Shown here: positions 43,236 to 52,438 of the stretch, piece after piece
How the letters are laid out: each line of letters opens with the position of its first letter
Numbering within the stretch: the stretch's first letter is position 1
Assembly: GCA_963728145.1 (NCBI GenBank)
Contig: CAVSJA010000004.1
Location: 152,248 to 216,247 of the forward strand
Length of the DNA stretch: 64,000 bases
Direction: 5' to 3'
From: CAVSJA01 sp963728145
Lineage (GTDB): Bacteria; Bacteroidota; Bacteroidia; Chitinophagales; Chitinophagaceae
Program-made: the position numbers and the translations under genes
The notes under the pieces: generated by a model
What the model saw: only the letters and a program-made list of their open reading frames with translations
What the model was told of the DNA's origin: nothing
The model's database searches: none

Positions 43236-44231
43236 TTGAATAAATTCTTAATCATACAAACGGCGTTCATCGGCGATGTGGTGTTGGCTACGTCCATGGT
43301 TGAAAAACTTCATCAGCATTTTCCCGATGCGCAAATAGATTTCTTATTAAGAAAAGGAAATGAAGGTTTACTAAAGGATCATCCTTTCTTACATGAAGTA
43401 TTGATCTGGGAAAAAAAAGAAAATAAGGTCTCCAACCTGTGGAAGATGCTGAAACGTATCCGTTCCCGGAAGTATGATAAGGTGATCAATGTACAACGGT
43501 ATGCTGCAACCGGCATCCTCACCGCTTTCTCGGGAGGAAAGGAAAGGATCGGTTTCGATAAGAATACCTTTAGTATATTCTTTGATACCAGGGTGAAACA
43601 TATATTCGGCGGAGGAAGTCAATACAAACACGAAATCGAACGCAACCAGGACCTGATCAAACATTTTACAGACCACCATACAAAACGACCCGTACTATAT
43701 CCATCAGAAAAAGACAAAGAAGCAGTAAAAGAATACAAAATTCATCCGTATCTGACTATTTCCCCTGCTTCGGTTTGGTTTACGAAACAATATCCAAAAG
43801 ATAAATGGATTGATTTTATTGATAAGGTTCCATCCCAGTATGAAATTTATCTATTGGGTGCGCCTTCAGATGCAGCATTAGCAGAACTGATAAGGACCTC
43901 ATCATCCAATCCAAATATTACCAATCTTTCTGGGAAATTGAGCTTCCTGGAGTCGGCGGCTTTGATGAAGGATGCAGTGATGAACTTCGTAAATGATTCC
44001 GCGCCGATGCATTTTGCTTCTGCGATGAATGCTCCTATAACGGTTATTTATTGTTCTACTATTCCGGCTTTCGGTTATGGACCTCTGTCAGACAAGCGAT
44101 TTATCATTGAAATAGAGGAGAACCTCAAGTGCCGGCCTTGCGGTTTGCACGGTAGAGTGGCTTGTCCGTTGGGACATTTCAGGTGCGCGTATGGGATTGA
44201 GGATGATCAGTTGTTGAATGCGCTTGGTTGA
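43236..44231 (+). CDS. Glycosyltransferase family 9 (heptosyltransferase-like)
   Basis: 331 residues, start TTG at 43236; the N-terminal strand KFLIIQTAFIGDVVLATSMV is needed for the fold and no ATG precedes it. The GT9 features are this first loop, LTISPASVWFTKQYPKDKWI (ADP-sugar-binding region), VMNFVNDSAPMHFASAMNAP and the end with cysteines (KCRPCGLHGRVACPLGHFRC) as in many Bacteroidota members. Likely adds a heptose or other sugar to lipopolysaccharide core at the inner membrane's cytosolic face. Confidence 0.88.
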   Translation: MNKFLIIQTAFIGDVVLATSMVEKLHQHFPDAQIDFLLRKGNEGLLKDHPFLHEVLIWEKKENKVSNLWKMLKRIRSRKYDKVINVQRYAATGILTAFSGGKERIGFDKNTFSIFFDTRVKHIFGGGSQYKHEIERNQDLIKHFTDHHTKRPVLYPSEKDKEAVKEYKIHPYLTISPASVWFTKQYPKDKWIDFIDKVPSQYEIYLLGAPSDAALAELIRTSSSNPNITNLSGKLSFLESAALMKDAVMNFVNDSAPMHFASAMNAPITVIYCSTIPAFGYGPLSDKRFIIEIEENLKCRPCGLHGRVACPLGHFRCAYGIEDDQLLNALG

Positions 44232-44303
44232 CAGGTTGATAGGGTTGACAGGGTTGACAGGGTTGACAGGGTTGACAGGGTTAACATTATCAACCTTGTC
44301 AAC
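44226..44303. repeat. GTTGACAGG array with short inverted arm
   Basis: Six to seven units of GTTGACAGG and variants (GTTGATAGG), beginning inside the last codons of the GT9 gene, then a reverse-complement arm TATCAACCTTGTCAAC (44288-44303) ending 12 bp before the cca start codon. Confidence 0.85.
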
Positions 44304-44315
44304 TAAATTTGTACG

Positions 44316-45734
44316 ATGGAAATTTCCTGCACAGAAAAGGAGTTGTTTATCTTCAAAAAAATCGCTCATGCGGCGGAGGAATTAGGCATTCAGGCCTTTA
44401 TCATCGGCGGATTTGTGCGGGATAAATTGTTGGGCAGGCCCACCACGGACGCGGATATCGTTTGTGTGGGCGATGGCATTACGCTTGCCAATAAAACAGC
44501 AGATCGATTCAAACCCAGGCCTTATGTTTCCTTCTTCAAGAATTATGGAACAGCGCATATAAAGATTGACGGATGGGACATTGAATTCGTGGGTGCAAGA
44601 AAAGAGAGTTATCAATATCATAGCCGCAATCCGCAGGTTCAACCCGGAACCCTGGCTGATGATCAAAACCGAAGGGATTTCACCATTAACGCACTTGCGG
44701 TTAGCCTGAACAGTGAGGATTTCGGAAAACTCATCGACCCCTTTGATGGCTTGAAAGATCTCGAGAAAAAGATCATTCAAACGCCCCTGGATCCTGTGCA
44801 GACATTCAGCGACGACCCTTTGCGAATGATAAGAGCTATCCGGTTTGCGTCTCAATTGAATTTTGAGATCTCACCTCAGACCTTTAAGGCCATCAAGGAT
44901 AACCAGGAGCGCATTCGGATCATTTCTCAGGAAAGGATCACCGAGGAATTGAACAAGATCCTGCTTAGTCCAAAGCCCTCGATCGGTCTTGATCTTTTGT
45001 ATCAAAGCGGTCTTATGCATATCATTTTTCCGCAACTCGTTGATCTTGCCGGAGCGGAATACAAGGATGGTATCGGGCATAAGGATAATTTTTATCATAC
45101 ACTCCAGGTGGTAGATAATATCTGCAGCCATACGGATGATCTATGGTTGAGATGGGCTGCACTTTTGCATGATATCGGTAAGCCGCCCACGAAAAAATTT
45201 GAAGAAGAACATGGCTGGACCTTTCACGGACATGAAGTAGTGGGTGGAAGAATGATCAATAAGATCTTTACAAAACTCAAACTTCCCCAAAATGATCGAA
45301 TGAAATTTGTAAGGAAGATGGTAGAGCTTCATTTGCGTCCGATCAGTCTTACCAAAGAAAATATCACGGATTCCGCTATTCGACGTTTATTATTCGATGC
45401 GGGTGATGATATCGATCATTTAATGACTTTATGCGAAGCAGATATAACATCGAAGAACAAACAAAAGGTCAGGCGTTATTTGGAAAATTTCGAATTGGTG
45501 CGTCAGCGCCTGAAAGAAGTAGAGGAAAAGGACAAGATCAGGAACTGGCAGCCACCCATAACCGGAGAAATGATCATGGAATTATTCGGGTTGAAACCAT
45601 CCAAAAAAGTAGGCGATCTTAAGAATGCAATCCGGGAAGCCATACTGGATGGAGAGATTGAAAATAACTACGATGCAGCTTACAATTTCATGATGGAAAA
45701 AGCGGCGGAGATGTCCTTGCGGCCTGTTAAGTAG
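44316..45734 (+). CDS. cca: CCA-adding tRNA nucleotidyltransferase with HD domain
   Basis: 472 residues. The class II polymerase-beta-like head has FIIGGFVRDKLLGRPTTDAD with the catalytic Asp45 and Asp47, then RRDFTINALAV and DPLRMIRAIRFASQL. The body carries an HD phosphohydrolase motif near 283-290 (ALLHDIGKP) and HGHEVVGG. It adds or repairs the 3' CCA of tRNAs, required since the tRNA-Leu gene in this window lacks an encoded CCA. HD-containing versions can also have phosphatase activity. Confidence 0.93.
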   Translation: MEISCTEKELFIFKKIAHAAEELGIQAFIIGGFVRDKLLGRPTTDADIVCVGDGITLANKTADRFKPRPYVSFFKNYGTAHIKIDGWDIEFVGARKESYQYHSRNPQVQPGTLADDQNRRDFTINALAVSLNSEDFGKLIDPFDGLKDLEKKIIQTPLDPVQTFSDDPLRMIRAIRFASQLNFEISPQTFKAIKDNQERIRIISQERITEELNKILLSPKPSIGLDLLYQSGLMHIIFPQLVDLAGAEYKDGIGHKDNFYHTLQVVDNICSHTDDLWLRWAALLHDIGKPPTKKFEEEHGWTFHGHEVVGGRMINKIFTKLKLPQNDRMKFVRKMVELHLRPISLTKENITDSAIRRLLFDAGDDIDHLMTLCEADITSKNKQKVRRYLENFELVRQRLKEVEEKDKIRNWQPPITGEMIMELFGLKPSKKVGDLKNAIREAILDGEIENNYDAAYNFMMEKAAEMSLRPVK

Positions 45735-45760
45735 GGTGTCACGAATTATCGTTATTTTTG

Positions 45761-45844
45761 GTTGATTAGTTGACTGGTTGATTAGTTGACTAGGTAATAC
45801 AGAGTTTTCCCTAATCAACTAATCAACCAGTTAACCAGTGAACC
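45761..45844. repeat. Palindromic GTTGATTAGTTGACTG island
   Basis: Left arm 45761-45793 (GTTGATTA/GTTGACTG octamers) and reverse-complement right arm 45811-45844, around a 17-bp centre. Potential stem of about 30 bp. It runs to within 12 bp of the next gene's ATG. Confidence 0.88.
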
Positions 45845-45855
45845 AAAAAAGCAAT

Positions 45856-46440
45856 ATGGCCGTTCTGAAATTCCGAGTGTACTTCGAAGAAGACGACAGC
45901 ATTTACAGGGATGTGGCAGTGAAGCATACACAAAACTTCCAGCAGCTTCACCAGGTGATCCTTCGTTCCTATGAATTTGACAGTAAACATCAGGCTACAT
46001 TTTATCGTAGCAATGATCACTGGCAAAGAGGAAAGGAGATAAGTCTTGAAAAATATGACAAGCAATATAAAGCTCCACCATTATTGATGTCAGAAACAAC
46101 TGTGGGTTCAGAGATAAGAAATCCGAATGAGAAATTCATTTATGTTTACGATTTCACCCGCAACTGGACCTTTATGGTTGAATTGATAAATGTTTCCAGG
46201 GATGAAAATGTCCGTCTTGATTATCCTGCTGTGGTCAAATCAGAAGGAATTGCACCCTCACAATACGGAACCAAAGGATTGGTTGGAGACAAACTCGCCG
46301 AGATGGAAGAGAAATATGATCTCACCGCCGGAGCGGAAGGATTCGAAACCGTTGGCGGAACAGATACGGATGCGGAAACAGAAACGGAGGATCTTGGACT
46401 TGGGGAACAGAAGACCAATGGAGAGGAAGAAGTGATATGA
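45856..46440 (+). CDS. PRiA4_ORF3-like (IS1096 passenger TnpR-type) domain protein
   Basis: 194 residues from ATG at 45856; an earlier in-frame GTG (45838) lies inside the repeat arm. AVLKFRVYFEEDDSIYRDVA, FQQLHQVILRSYEFDSKHQA and EKFIYVYDFTRNWTFMVELI match the plasmid pRiA4b ORF-3-like fold, found both as passengers of some insertion sequences and as free-standing genes. The C-terminal 45 residues are Glu/Asp/Thr-rich and disordered. No transposase is near, so it is probably a resident gene. Function unknown. Its stop is followed at once by a GAACAG array. Confidence 0.8.
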   Translation: MAVLKFRVYFEEDDSIYRDVAVKHTQNFQQLHQVILRSYEFDSKHQATFYRSNDHWQRGKEISLEKYDKQYKAPPLLMSETTVGSEIRNPNEKFIYVYDFTRNWTFMVELINVSRDENVRLDYPAVVKSEGIAPSQYGTKGLVGDKLAEMEEKYDLTAGAEGFETVGGTDTDAETETEDLGLGEQKTNGEEEVI

Positions 46441-46446
46441 ATACAG

Positions 46447-46678
46447 GAACAGAAGAACAGAAGAACAGGGAACAGAAGAACAGCGGAACAGAAGAACAGC
46501 GGAACAGAGGAACAGCAGAACAGATGATCAGCAGAACAATAGAACAATAAGATAACGTAGTTTTTGGGTAATTTATAAACGGGGAAAAAGAATTTCAATT
46601 AACAACTCTTGTTCTTCTGATCTACTGATCTACTGTTCTACTGTTCTGCTGTTCTTCTGTTCATCTGTTCTTCTGTTC
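46447..46678. repeat. Paired inverted GAACAGAA arrays (octamer island)
   Basis: Left array 46447-46549: GAACAGAA, GAACAGCG, GAACAGAG and decayed units. Right array 46611-46678: reverse-complement units (CTGTTCTT, CTGTTCTA, CTGATCTA). A 61-bp AT-rich unique centre separates them. The arms could pair along much of their length. It occupies the whole gap before miaA. Confidence 0.9.
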
Positions 46679-46710
46679 AAATGTGCTTTCGGGCTCTTTA
46701 CAAGCCTATC

Positions 46711-47604
46711 ATGAACAATAAGACTTGTATAATAATCCTTGGGCCAACGGCTGTTGGTAAGACTTCACTTGCAATCAATCTTGCGAAACAAATCAATACG
46801 GAAATAATTTCTGCTGATTCGCGCCAGTGTTTTAGAGAGATGAGTATCGGTGTGGCAAAGCCAGGGCCGGAAGAACTCGCTTCGGTTAAACATTATTTTA
46901 TTGATTCACATTCCATACACGACAATGTAAATGCATCGGTTTTTGAATCCTACGCGTTGAATGCAGTGAATGAGATCTTCAGGGATCATGACAAGGCAAT
47001 CATGGTTGGTGGAACTGGACTTTATATAAAAGCATTTTGTGAAGGCCTGGATCAAATGCCCGAAGTGCCGGTTGAATTGAGAGAAGAGATATTAAATAAT
47101 TATGAATTGAAAGGAATTTCCTGGTTGAAAGAAGAAATTGAAAAAAAGGACCCGATCTATTTCTCCACCGGTGAAATTCAAAACCCCCAGCGTATGATGC
47201 GGGCATTGGAAGTGAAGTTATCAACCGGAAAATCAATCCGGGAGTTTCAGCAAAAGAAAGAAGTCAATCGGGATTTCAATATAATTAAGATTGGCTTGGA
47301 ATTATCTACCCCGTTACTCAAACGGAATATCAATCATCGCGTGGATGAAATGGTTGAGGCGGGATTATTTGAAGAAGTAAAGCGATTGTATCCATACCGA
47401 TCACTGAACGCCTTGCAAACTGTTGGCTACAGGGAATTGTTTGAACATCTCGATAAGATGATCAGTTTCGATGACGCCATTAATCAGATCAAATCAAACA
47501 CCCGCCAATATGCGAAGCGGCAAATGACTTGGTTTCGCAAGGATGAATCAGTCAGGTGGTTTGATGTAGAAGCTGGGATGCCGTCCTTGAGTGAACTGGT
47601 TTGA
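46711..47604 (+). CDS. miaA: tRNA dimethylallyltransferase
   Basis: 297 residues from ATG at 46711 (MNNKTCIIILGPTAVGKTSL); the in-frame ATG at 46681 abuts the repeat and adds ten residues without homology. P-loop GPTAVGKTS (11-19), then IISADSRQCFREMSIGVAKP, AIMVGGTGLYIKAF, LNALQTVGYRELFEHL and RQYAKRQMTWFRKD are all family-defining. It transfers a dimethylallyl group to A37 of tRNAs reading UNN codons. Confidence 0.95.
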   Translation: MNNKTCIIILGPTAVGKTSLAINLAKQINTEIISADSRQCFREMSIGVAKPGPEELASVKHYFIDSHSIHDNVNASVFESYALNAVNEIFRDHDKAIMVGGTGLYIKAFCEGLDQMPEVPVELREEILNNYELKGISWLKEEIEKKDPIYFSTGEIQNPQRMMRALEVKLSTGKSIREFQQKKEVNRDFNIIKIGLELSTPLLKRNINHRVDEMVEAGLFEEVKRLYPYRSLNALQTVGYRELFEHLDKMISFDDAINQIKSNTRQYAKRQMTWFRKDESVRWFDVEAGMPSLSELV

Positions 47605-47678
47605 GTCGGGAGTCTGCAATTAAGTTCCAGCCGGAACCGCTTGTGCCCAAATTCATGCAGCCCACACTTTCTGTCATG

Positions 47679-47835
47679 GTCTCGAAAATCCAATTCAACA
47701 GAAGAACAGATGAACAAGGAATGGTGAACTCCCATCGGAGGGTTATCCTTTTTAACAAATAACCAGAAAACCCGTCCGATGGAAATTGATCATTCCTTGT
47801 TCATCTGTTCTTCTGTTGAAGTGAAGATTCGAGAC
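47679..47835. repeat. 157-bp near-perfect hairpin containing GAACAGAT octamers
   Basis: Left arm 47679-47723 (GTCTCGA...CAACAGAAGAACAGATG... AATG) is the reverse complement of 47791-47835 except for a few bases. The inside also pairs partly (CCCATCGGAGGG with CCGTCCGATGG). No coding potential: the overlapping ORFs on each strand only read the arms. Confidence 0.9.
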
Positions 47836-48153
47836 TTCGAACCGCGGCTTCTGGAGTCGGTAGTCAGGAGCCAGGAGTCGGGAGTAGGGGGTCGAGAGTT
47901 TGAAAATGTGATGGAACTTACTTTTGATTTAAAAAAATGTTTTCAGTTTTTAATTCTTACTCCCGACTCCCGACTAACTAAGGTGTATCACTTAACCATA
48001 CCCGGAGTTTCTAAATAAAATTTTCCGACGAATTTTTTCGTGGATATATCGTATTGTCGCTTCAGCGATATTTGCAGCGCAAACCGTCCAGTCCGTTTTA
48101 GTCCATGATTTCTATGAAAACCTCATTGTGGTTAAGTTTAGTAACCCGTGAAA
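47836..48153. other. Non-coding gap with GGAGTCGGGAGT-type repeats
   Basis: GAGTCGGTAGTC, GGAGCCAGGAGTC and GGGAGTAGGGGGTC units at about 47851-47897, with complementary ACTCCCGACTCCCGACT at 47961-47977, form another small inverted pair. No gene is supported in the remainder. Confidence 0.6.
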
Positions 48154-48194
48154 CCAAAAACCCCGATCCCGCCAGCGGCGGGAGGGCTTTTTTA
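48154..48194. terminator. GC-rich bidirectional terminator
   Basis: CCCGCC-AGC-GGCGGG core stem within CCCCGAT...AGGGCTTTTTT, with A5 on the left and T7 on the right. It lies 18 bp beyond the 3' end of the minus-strand porin gene. Confidence 0.8.
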
Positions 48195-48211
48195 TTTAGT
48201 AAGTAAGTGAA

Positions 48212-49750
48212 CTAGAATTTGAAACCAAGTGTGAGCAAAATATTTCCATTACCATTGTTCACTTCTGCAAATGTGTTCAATCTCGGTGGTTCAACGCGAT
48301 AGGGGAAATTCACATCTTTGATCAGGCTATGTACATAAGTAAGATCTATGAACATACCTCTATTACGATAACCCAGGCCGCCACTCAGGTTCATCTTTCT
48401 TGCAGCCAGCTCTGAATCATCATAAGGATTACCGTACCAGGCGAATCCCAACCGGGCCATAATTGTTTTGAACTTCAATTCACCCCCAACCCTGAAGTTG
48501 AATGCGCCTTTATAATACTCTTTAATTACAGAATTGATTTCATCGTATTGGTCTTCGTTAGAATTCTCATCTCCAGACCTGAACTTCGAGGATGAATGAC
48601 CGACATATTCAACATCTGCTGTAATAAACCCTTTTTGTTTCGTGATGTCCTGATTCTCCCTGATAACATAGGATCCGCTCAGCATGAACTTCCATGGAGT
48701 GCTCAGATCGTAATTGATCTCCGGATCAGTTCCATTATAAAAAGTAGAAGATTTGACATTAAAAACTTTTATAGAACCTGTAGCAGTATCGATATCCGTA
48801 GTCATTTCAGAAACAACTTTATCCTTCAACCCATAGAAACTGGGTGTATGAATGGCAAAACCGAAGCGCAGGAAATCGACAGGCTTAAAAATCATTCCAA
48901 TCTTGAGATTGATACCAACACCTTTTGACGTAAAAGTTTCCGTATAGGTAGAATAATTAAATTCATTATTGTCTGATCCATTGGCATCCGATTCATCATA
49001 GGTAGATAATCTTTCATAATTCACAATCGGTATTCCAAGGCTTCCGCCGAAATAAAGTTTGTCATCCATATTGGCAGCGTACCCGAGCGAGATCTCGGTT
49101 ATTCCACCACTTGTCTCGATCGTGTTGGCCTGGTTCACTACTCCTGCCATTTCAGGACGTGCGATCACCTGGGTCAATCCACCAATCGTCATGGTATCTA
49201 CCAGGTAAGTATATAAGGCCATTTTTGTTTGAAGCGATATGCCCGGATTATTTATTGCCTGGTCAATAGTTAATCCTGAATTTGCAAATTCGTTGGCCAG
49301 TGGTTCAGCGAATGAACTATAATCGTTCAAACCCTTATAAGAAATTGTATTATTGAAATTGGCGGTCTGGTTAACGCCTATGCTGAATGCTTTGCTTGCC
49401 CACTTGCTGTATCGATCTGAATGTCCCCATACAACGCCGGATGTTCCGAAGCTAAACTGGGACACTCCGGGTGCTTTATTATTTGTGCCCCGGTACATTC
49501 CTTTTCCGGTTGAAAATGTAAATCCTGGACTCAACACTACTTCGCCGGTTTTATATAAACCCAATCCAGCTGGGTTTGTGAACAAAGCGCTGATCTCACC
49601 ACCAAGAGAACCCATCGCACCACCGATTGCCTGTTGTCTTGCTGTTCCTGAAGGAATTATCCAACTCATGCGCAATGCATCTTCTGGTAACTGGGCATAG
49701 GCCTGTTGGACAAAAAGGAAGGATATAATAAAGTAGAGCTTACGTTTCAT
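48212..49750 (-). CDS. OmpP1/FadL-like outer-membrane transporter
   Basis: 512 residues from ATG at 49750 (MKRKLYFIISFLFVQQAYAQ signal peptide); the 17-residue upstream extension was rejected. LRMSWIIPSGTARQQAIGGA followed by MGSLGGEISALFTNPAGLGL is the N-terminal hatch-like signature of FadL/TodX-type proteins in Bacteroidota (often labelled hemin receptor). The rest alternates aromatic and polar strands and ends GNILLTLGFKF with a terminal Phe, as in BAM-inserted barrels. Likely takes up hydrophobic compounds; substrate unknown. Confidence 0.85.
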   Translation of the reverse strand: MKRKLYFIISFLFVQQAYAQLPEDALRMSWIIPSGTARQQAIGGAMGSLGGEISALFTNPAGLGLYKTGEVVLSPGFTFSTGKGMYRGTNNKAPGVSQFSFGTSGVVWGHSDRYSKWASKAFSIGVNQTANFNNTISYKGLNDYSSFAEPLANEFANSGLTIDQAINNPGISLQTKMALYTYLVDTMTIGGLTQVIARPEMAGVVNQANTIETSGGITEISLGYAANMDDKLYFGGSLGIPIVNYERLSTYDESDANGSDNNEFNYSTYTETFTSKGVGINLKIGMIFKPVDFLRFGFAIHTPSFYGLKDKVVSEMTTDIDTATGSIKVFNVKSSTFYNGTDPEINYDLSTPWKFMLSGSYVIRENQDITKQKGFITADVEYVGHSSSKFRSGDENSNEDQYDEINSVIKEYYKGAFNFRVGGELKFKTIMARLGFAWYGNPYDDSELAARKMNLSGGLGYRNRGMFIDLTYVHSLIKDVNFPYRVEPPRLNTFAEVNNGNGNILLTLGFKF

Positions 49751-49854
49751 ACGCATGAATTTGTTTGCACAATACAATAGAAAGGAGGAAACAAAATTCA
49801 AGATTTCTTAAATCCCATTTCCTCCTGCAATAGTTTTTTTATACAATTTAACAG

Positions 49855-49872
49855 CCCTCGCGAAAGTGAGGG
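49855..49872. terminator. GAAA-tetraloop hairpin downstream of the lipoprotein gene
   Basis: CCCTCGC-GAAA-GTGAGGG, 7-bp stem, 29 bp beyond the 3' end of the minus-strand gene. No good U run, so it may stabilise mRNA ends instead of terminating. Confidence 0.4.
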
Positions 49873-49901
49873 TCCCCTCGAATAATGACGACTTGTGGGG
49901 A

Positions 49902-50678
49902 TTAACCACCGCGGCCAGGTCTGCTTACACCACCACCGCTGCTACCGCCACTGCTTCCACCGCTTTTACTTCCGCCGGATGATCCAGAAGAAGATGAGCC
50001 GGAAGAAGATGAGCCGGAAGAAGATGAACCAGAGGATGGATTATAGGTACGCGTAGGCCGGTCATTTGACGAAGAAGTATTGTAACTGCCGCCGCTGTTA
50101 CTATTACTGTTTCCTCCACTGAATACCTTGCGAATGCTTGTGCCCAGTGAATTGTTATTATTACTATTAGAATTGTTGTAGTTGCTGTTATTGTATCGTG
50201 ATACGGGACGAACACCAGTTTTGGTGTTGGCTGGCTTGGCGTTATTATTTACATAGGTACCCATGTTGAAATTTCTAACCTTGCCATATACAGTCGGGCT
50301 TGTTTTTGGATTCACTACTACTATATTGCGACAATAAGGATTGTAATAGCTATTCCAGCTCCAGTATGTATTCCATGAATAGAATGGATTGTAACTGCTG
50401 TATCCATGAGGATTATAAGCCCAATCATTGTAATAATAATCATCGAAGGAATTCCAACGATAAGGATTACGCACTTTCATGCGGAGATAACGATCATCCG
50501 GGTTATCATATTCATAACCGCGTGAGCGATATTCATCTTTTTTCACTTCAACATATTCTTCTGTTTGACGGGCAGGAGAATAATAAACATCATCCGGGGT
50601 TTGACCAGTCTTATAAACCGTAGAACAACTGCCAAAAACGACAGCTACAATTGCCAGGAGTAGAACTGAAGACTTCAT
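49902..50678 (-). CDS. Low-complexity lipoprotein (Tyr/Asn-rich, Ser/Gly tail)
   Basis: 258 residues. Lipoprotein signal MKSSVLLLAIVAVVFGSCST. The middle is very rich in Tyr, Trp, Asn and Asp (SFDDYYYNDWAYNPHGY; YNPFYSWNTYWSWNSYYNPY), followed by Asn-rich runs and a C-terminal Gly/Ser tail with four GSSSS units. This resembles surface lipoproteins of Bacteroidota with no assigned role; the tail is probably disordered. The tail's DNA repeats may vary between strains. Confidence 0.75.
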   Translation of the reverse strand: MKSSVLLLAIVAVVFGSCSTVYKTGQTPDDVYYSPARQTEEYVEVKKDEYRSRGYEYDNPDDRYLRMKVRNPYRWNSFDDYYYNDWAYNPHGYSSYNPFYSWNTYWSWNSYYNPYCRNIVVVNPKTSPTVYGKVRNFNMGTYVNNNAKPANTKTGVRPVSRYNNSNYNNSNSNNNNSLGTSIRKVFSGGNSNSNSGGSYNTSSSNDRPTRTYNPSSGSSSSGSSSSGSSSSGSSGGSKSGGSSGGSSGGGVSRPGRGG

Positions 50679-50864
50679 AGTAGTGCTTTTTAAGTTTTCC
50701 GCTTCGAAGTATTACTTTTGCGTTCCTGAATTAAAAGTACAACAAAAAGACAGCTAGAGGAAGAAAAATATTGCTGCCGGAATGTTAAAACTTTCGAGCC
50801 TAAAGCCTGAGGATCAGGCTGCCAGAAGGGGCTAACAAACGGTACTTCTTAAACGCTTTAACAA

Positions 50865-52343
50865 ATGGGTAAAGAAATCACGTCCAGGAATGACGATTAT
50901 TCGCAATGGTACAATGACCTGGTAATAAAGGGCAATTTGGCTGATTATTCTGCCGTAAGAGGCTGTATGATCATAAAGCCTTACGGCTTTGCACTTTGGG
51001 AAAATATGCGAGATGCATTGGATAAAATGTTCAAGGATACGGGTCATAGCAATGCATATTTCCCATTATTTGTACCAAAGAGCTTATTCGAAGCAGAAGA
51101 AAAAAATGCAGAAGGCTTTGCAAAAGAAGTTGCCGTTGTAACGCATTATCGATTGAAATCAGATCCTGATAATAAAGGAAAACTCATTGTTGATCCCGAT
51201 GCAAAACTTGAAGAGGAATTGGTGGTTCGCCCGACAAGCGAAGCGATAATCTGGAATACATATAAAAACTGGATTCAGTCGTACCGCGACCTTCCATTAT
51301 TAATAAATCAATGGGCCAATGTGGTTCGTTGGGAGATGCGTACCCGCTTATTCCTACGCACAACCGAATTTTTGTGGCAGGAAGGTCATACCGCGCATGC
51401 AAGTTCAGAGGAAGCTGTTGAAGAAGCAGTACGCATGTTGCATGTATACGCCGATTTTGCTGAAAATTGGATGGCTGTTCCGGTTATAAGAGGAGTAAAA
51501 TCCGAGTCCGAGCGTTTTGCCGGCGCCGTGAATACCTATTGTATTGAAGCGCTGATGCAGGATGGTAAGGCATTACAGGCTGGAACCTCCCATTTTCTTG
51601 GCCAGAATTTCGCAAAGGCCTTCGACGTTACTTTTTCTGATAAAAACAATAAGCTCGAACATGTATGGGCCACATCCTGGGGAGTGACCACCCGCTTAAT
51701 AGGCGCGCTGGTAATGGTCCATGGGGATGATCAGGGCCTGATCCTTCCGCCAAAGATTGCACCGTTTCAGGTTGTAATCGTTCCTATATATAAAGGACCG
51801 GAACAAAAGACCATGATCGATGAAAAAGTAAAGTCATTGGTAAATCAATTGAAGGCGGCAGGTGTAAGAGTCAAGTATGATGACAATGATAATGCAAGAC
51901 CGGGTTGGAAATTCGCCGAATATGAATTGAAAGGAGTTCCAATTCGTTTAGCGGTGGGGGCGAGGGATATCGAGAATAACCAGGTGGAATTCGCAAGAAG
52001 AGATACTAAGGAAAAGAAAAGTATCTCCATGGATGGATTGGCTGAACACATCGTAAAATTATTGGACGAAGTGCAGCAGAATATGTACAATAACGCCTTG
52101 CGTTACCGTGATGAACATATTACGCCTGCGAATACATGGGAAGAATTTGTAAAGATCCTGAATGAAAAAGGTGGCTTTGTATCCGCACATTGGGATGGAA
52201 CTGCTGAAACCGAAGAAAAGATTAAGGACCTTACAAAGGCAACCATTCGTTGTATTCCTCTAAATAATCCTAAAGAATCAGGGAAATGCATTCTAACTGG
52301 AAAACCGAGTGATCAGCGGGTTTTGTTTGCGCAGGCTTATTAA
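50865..52343 (+). CDS. proS: Prolyl-tRNA synthetase (short, archaeal/eukaryotic-like class)
   Basis: 492 residues, class II synthetase. MGKEITSRNDDYSQWYNDLV, YGFALWENMRDALDKMFKDT, the motif 2 region WEMRTRLFLRTTEFLWQEGH, and the motif 3 region WATSWGVTTRLIGALVMVHG are clear. The anticodon-binding domain starts with QVVIVPIYKG. It lacks the about 180-residue editing insertion of the long bacterial type, as is usual in Bacteroidota. A 140-nt leader upstream contains a small AGCCTGAGGATCAGGCT hairpin and a TACTTTTG box (50713-50720) without a clear -33 partner. Confidence 0.95.
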   Translation: MGKEITSRNDDYSQWYNDLVIKGNLADYSAVRGCMIIKPYGFALWENMRDALDKMFKDTGHSNAYFPLFVPKSLFEAEEKNAEGFAKEVAVVTHYRLKSDPDNKGKLIVDPDAKLEEELVVRPTSEAIIWNTYKNWIQSYRDLPLLINQWANVVRWEMRTRLFLRTTEFLWQEGHTAHASSEEAVEEAVRMLHVYADFAENWMAVPVIRGVKSESERFAGAVNTYCIEALMQDGKALQAGTSHFLGQNFAKAFDVTFSDKNNKLEHVWATSWGVTTRLIGALVMVHGDDQGLILPPKIAPFQVVIVPIYKGPEQKTMIDEKVKSLVNQLKAAGVRVKYDDNDNARPGWKFAEYELKGVPIRLAVGARDIENNQVEFARRDTKEKKSISMDGLAEHIVKLLDEVQQNMYNNALRYRDEHITPANTWEEFVKILNEKGGFVSAHWDGTAETEEKIKDLTKATIRCIPLNNPKESGKCILTGKPSDQRVLFAQAY

Positions 52344-52438
52344 AAGATATCCAGATTGCTGATTTGCACCGGGTTTTATTTTCCTTATTTCGGAATTTTT
52401 CTTTTACTTAGGTGATTCTTAAATCAAAACCAACTGCA

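Noticed and set aside
44304..44311. TAAATTTG before cca as a -7 promoter element
   Set aside because: It ends four bases before the ATG and has no -33 partner at the proper distance, so it is likely a chance match.
45856..46440. Insertion-sequence remnant because of the IS1096-passenger-like domain
   Set aside because: No transposase, terminal inverted repeat or target duplication around it. The flanking inverted repeats belong to two different simple-repeat families, and this domain is common as a free-standing gene.
47484..48018. Short ORFs in the miaA-porin gap
   Set aside because: They read hairpin arms and share the same low-complexity peptide on both strands (CSSV-type); no independent coding evidence.
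49925..50215. 96-codon ORF inside the low-complexity lipoprotein gene
   Set aside because: Alternate frame of the Gly/Ser- and Asn-coding repeats; Val/Ala/His-rich with no signal.
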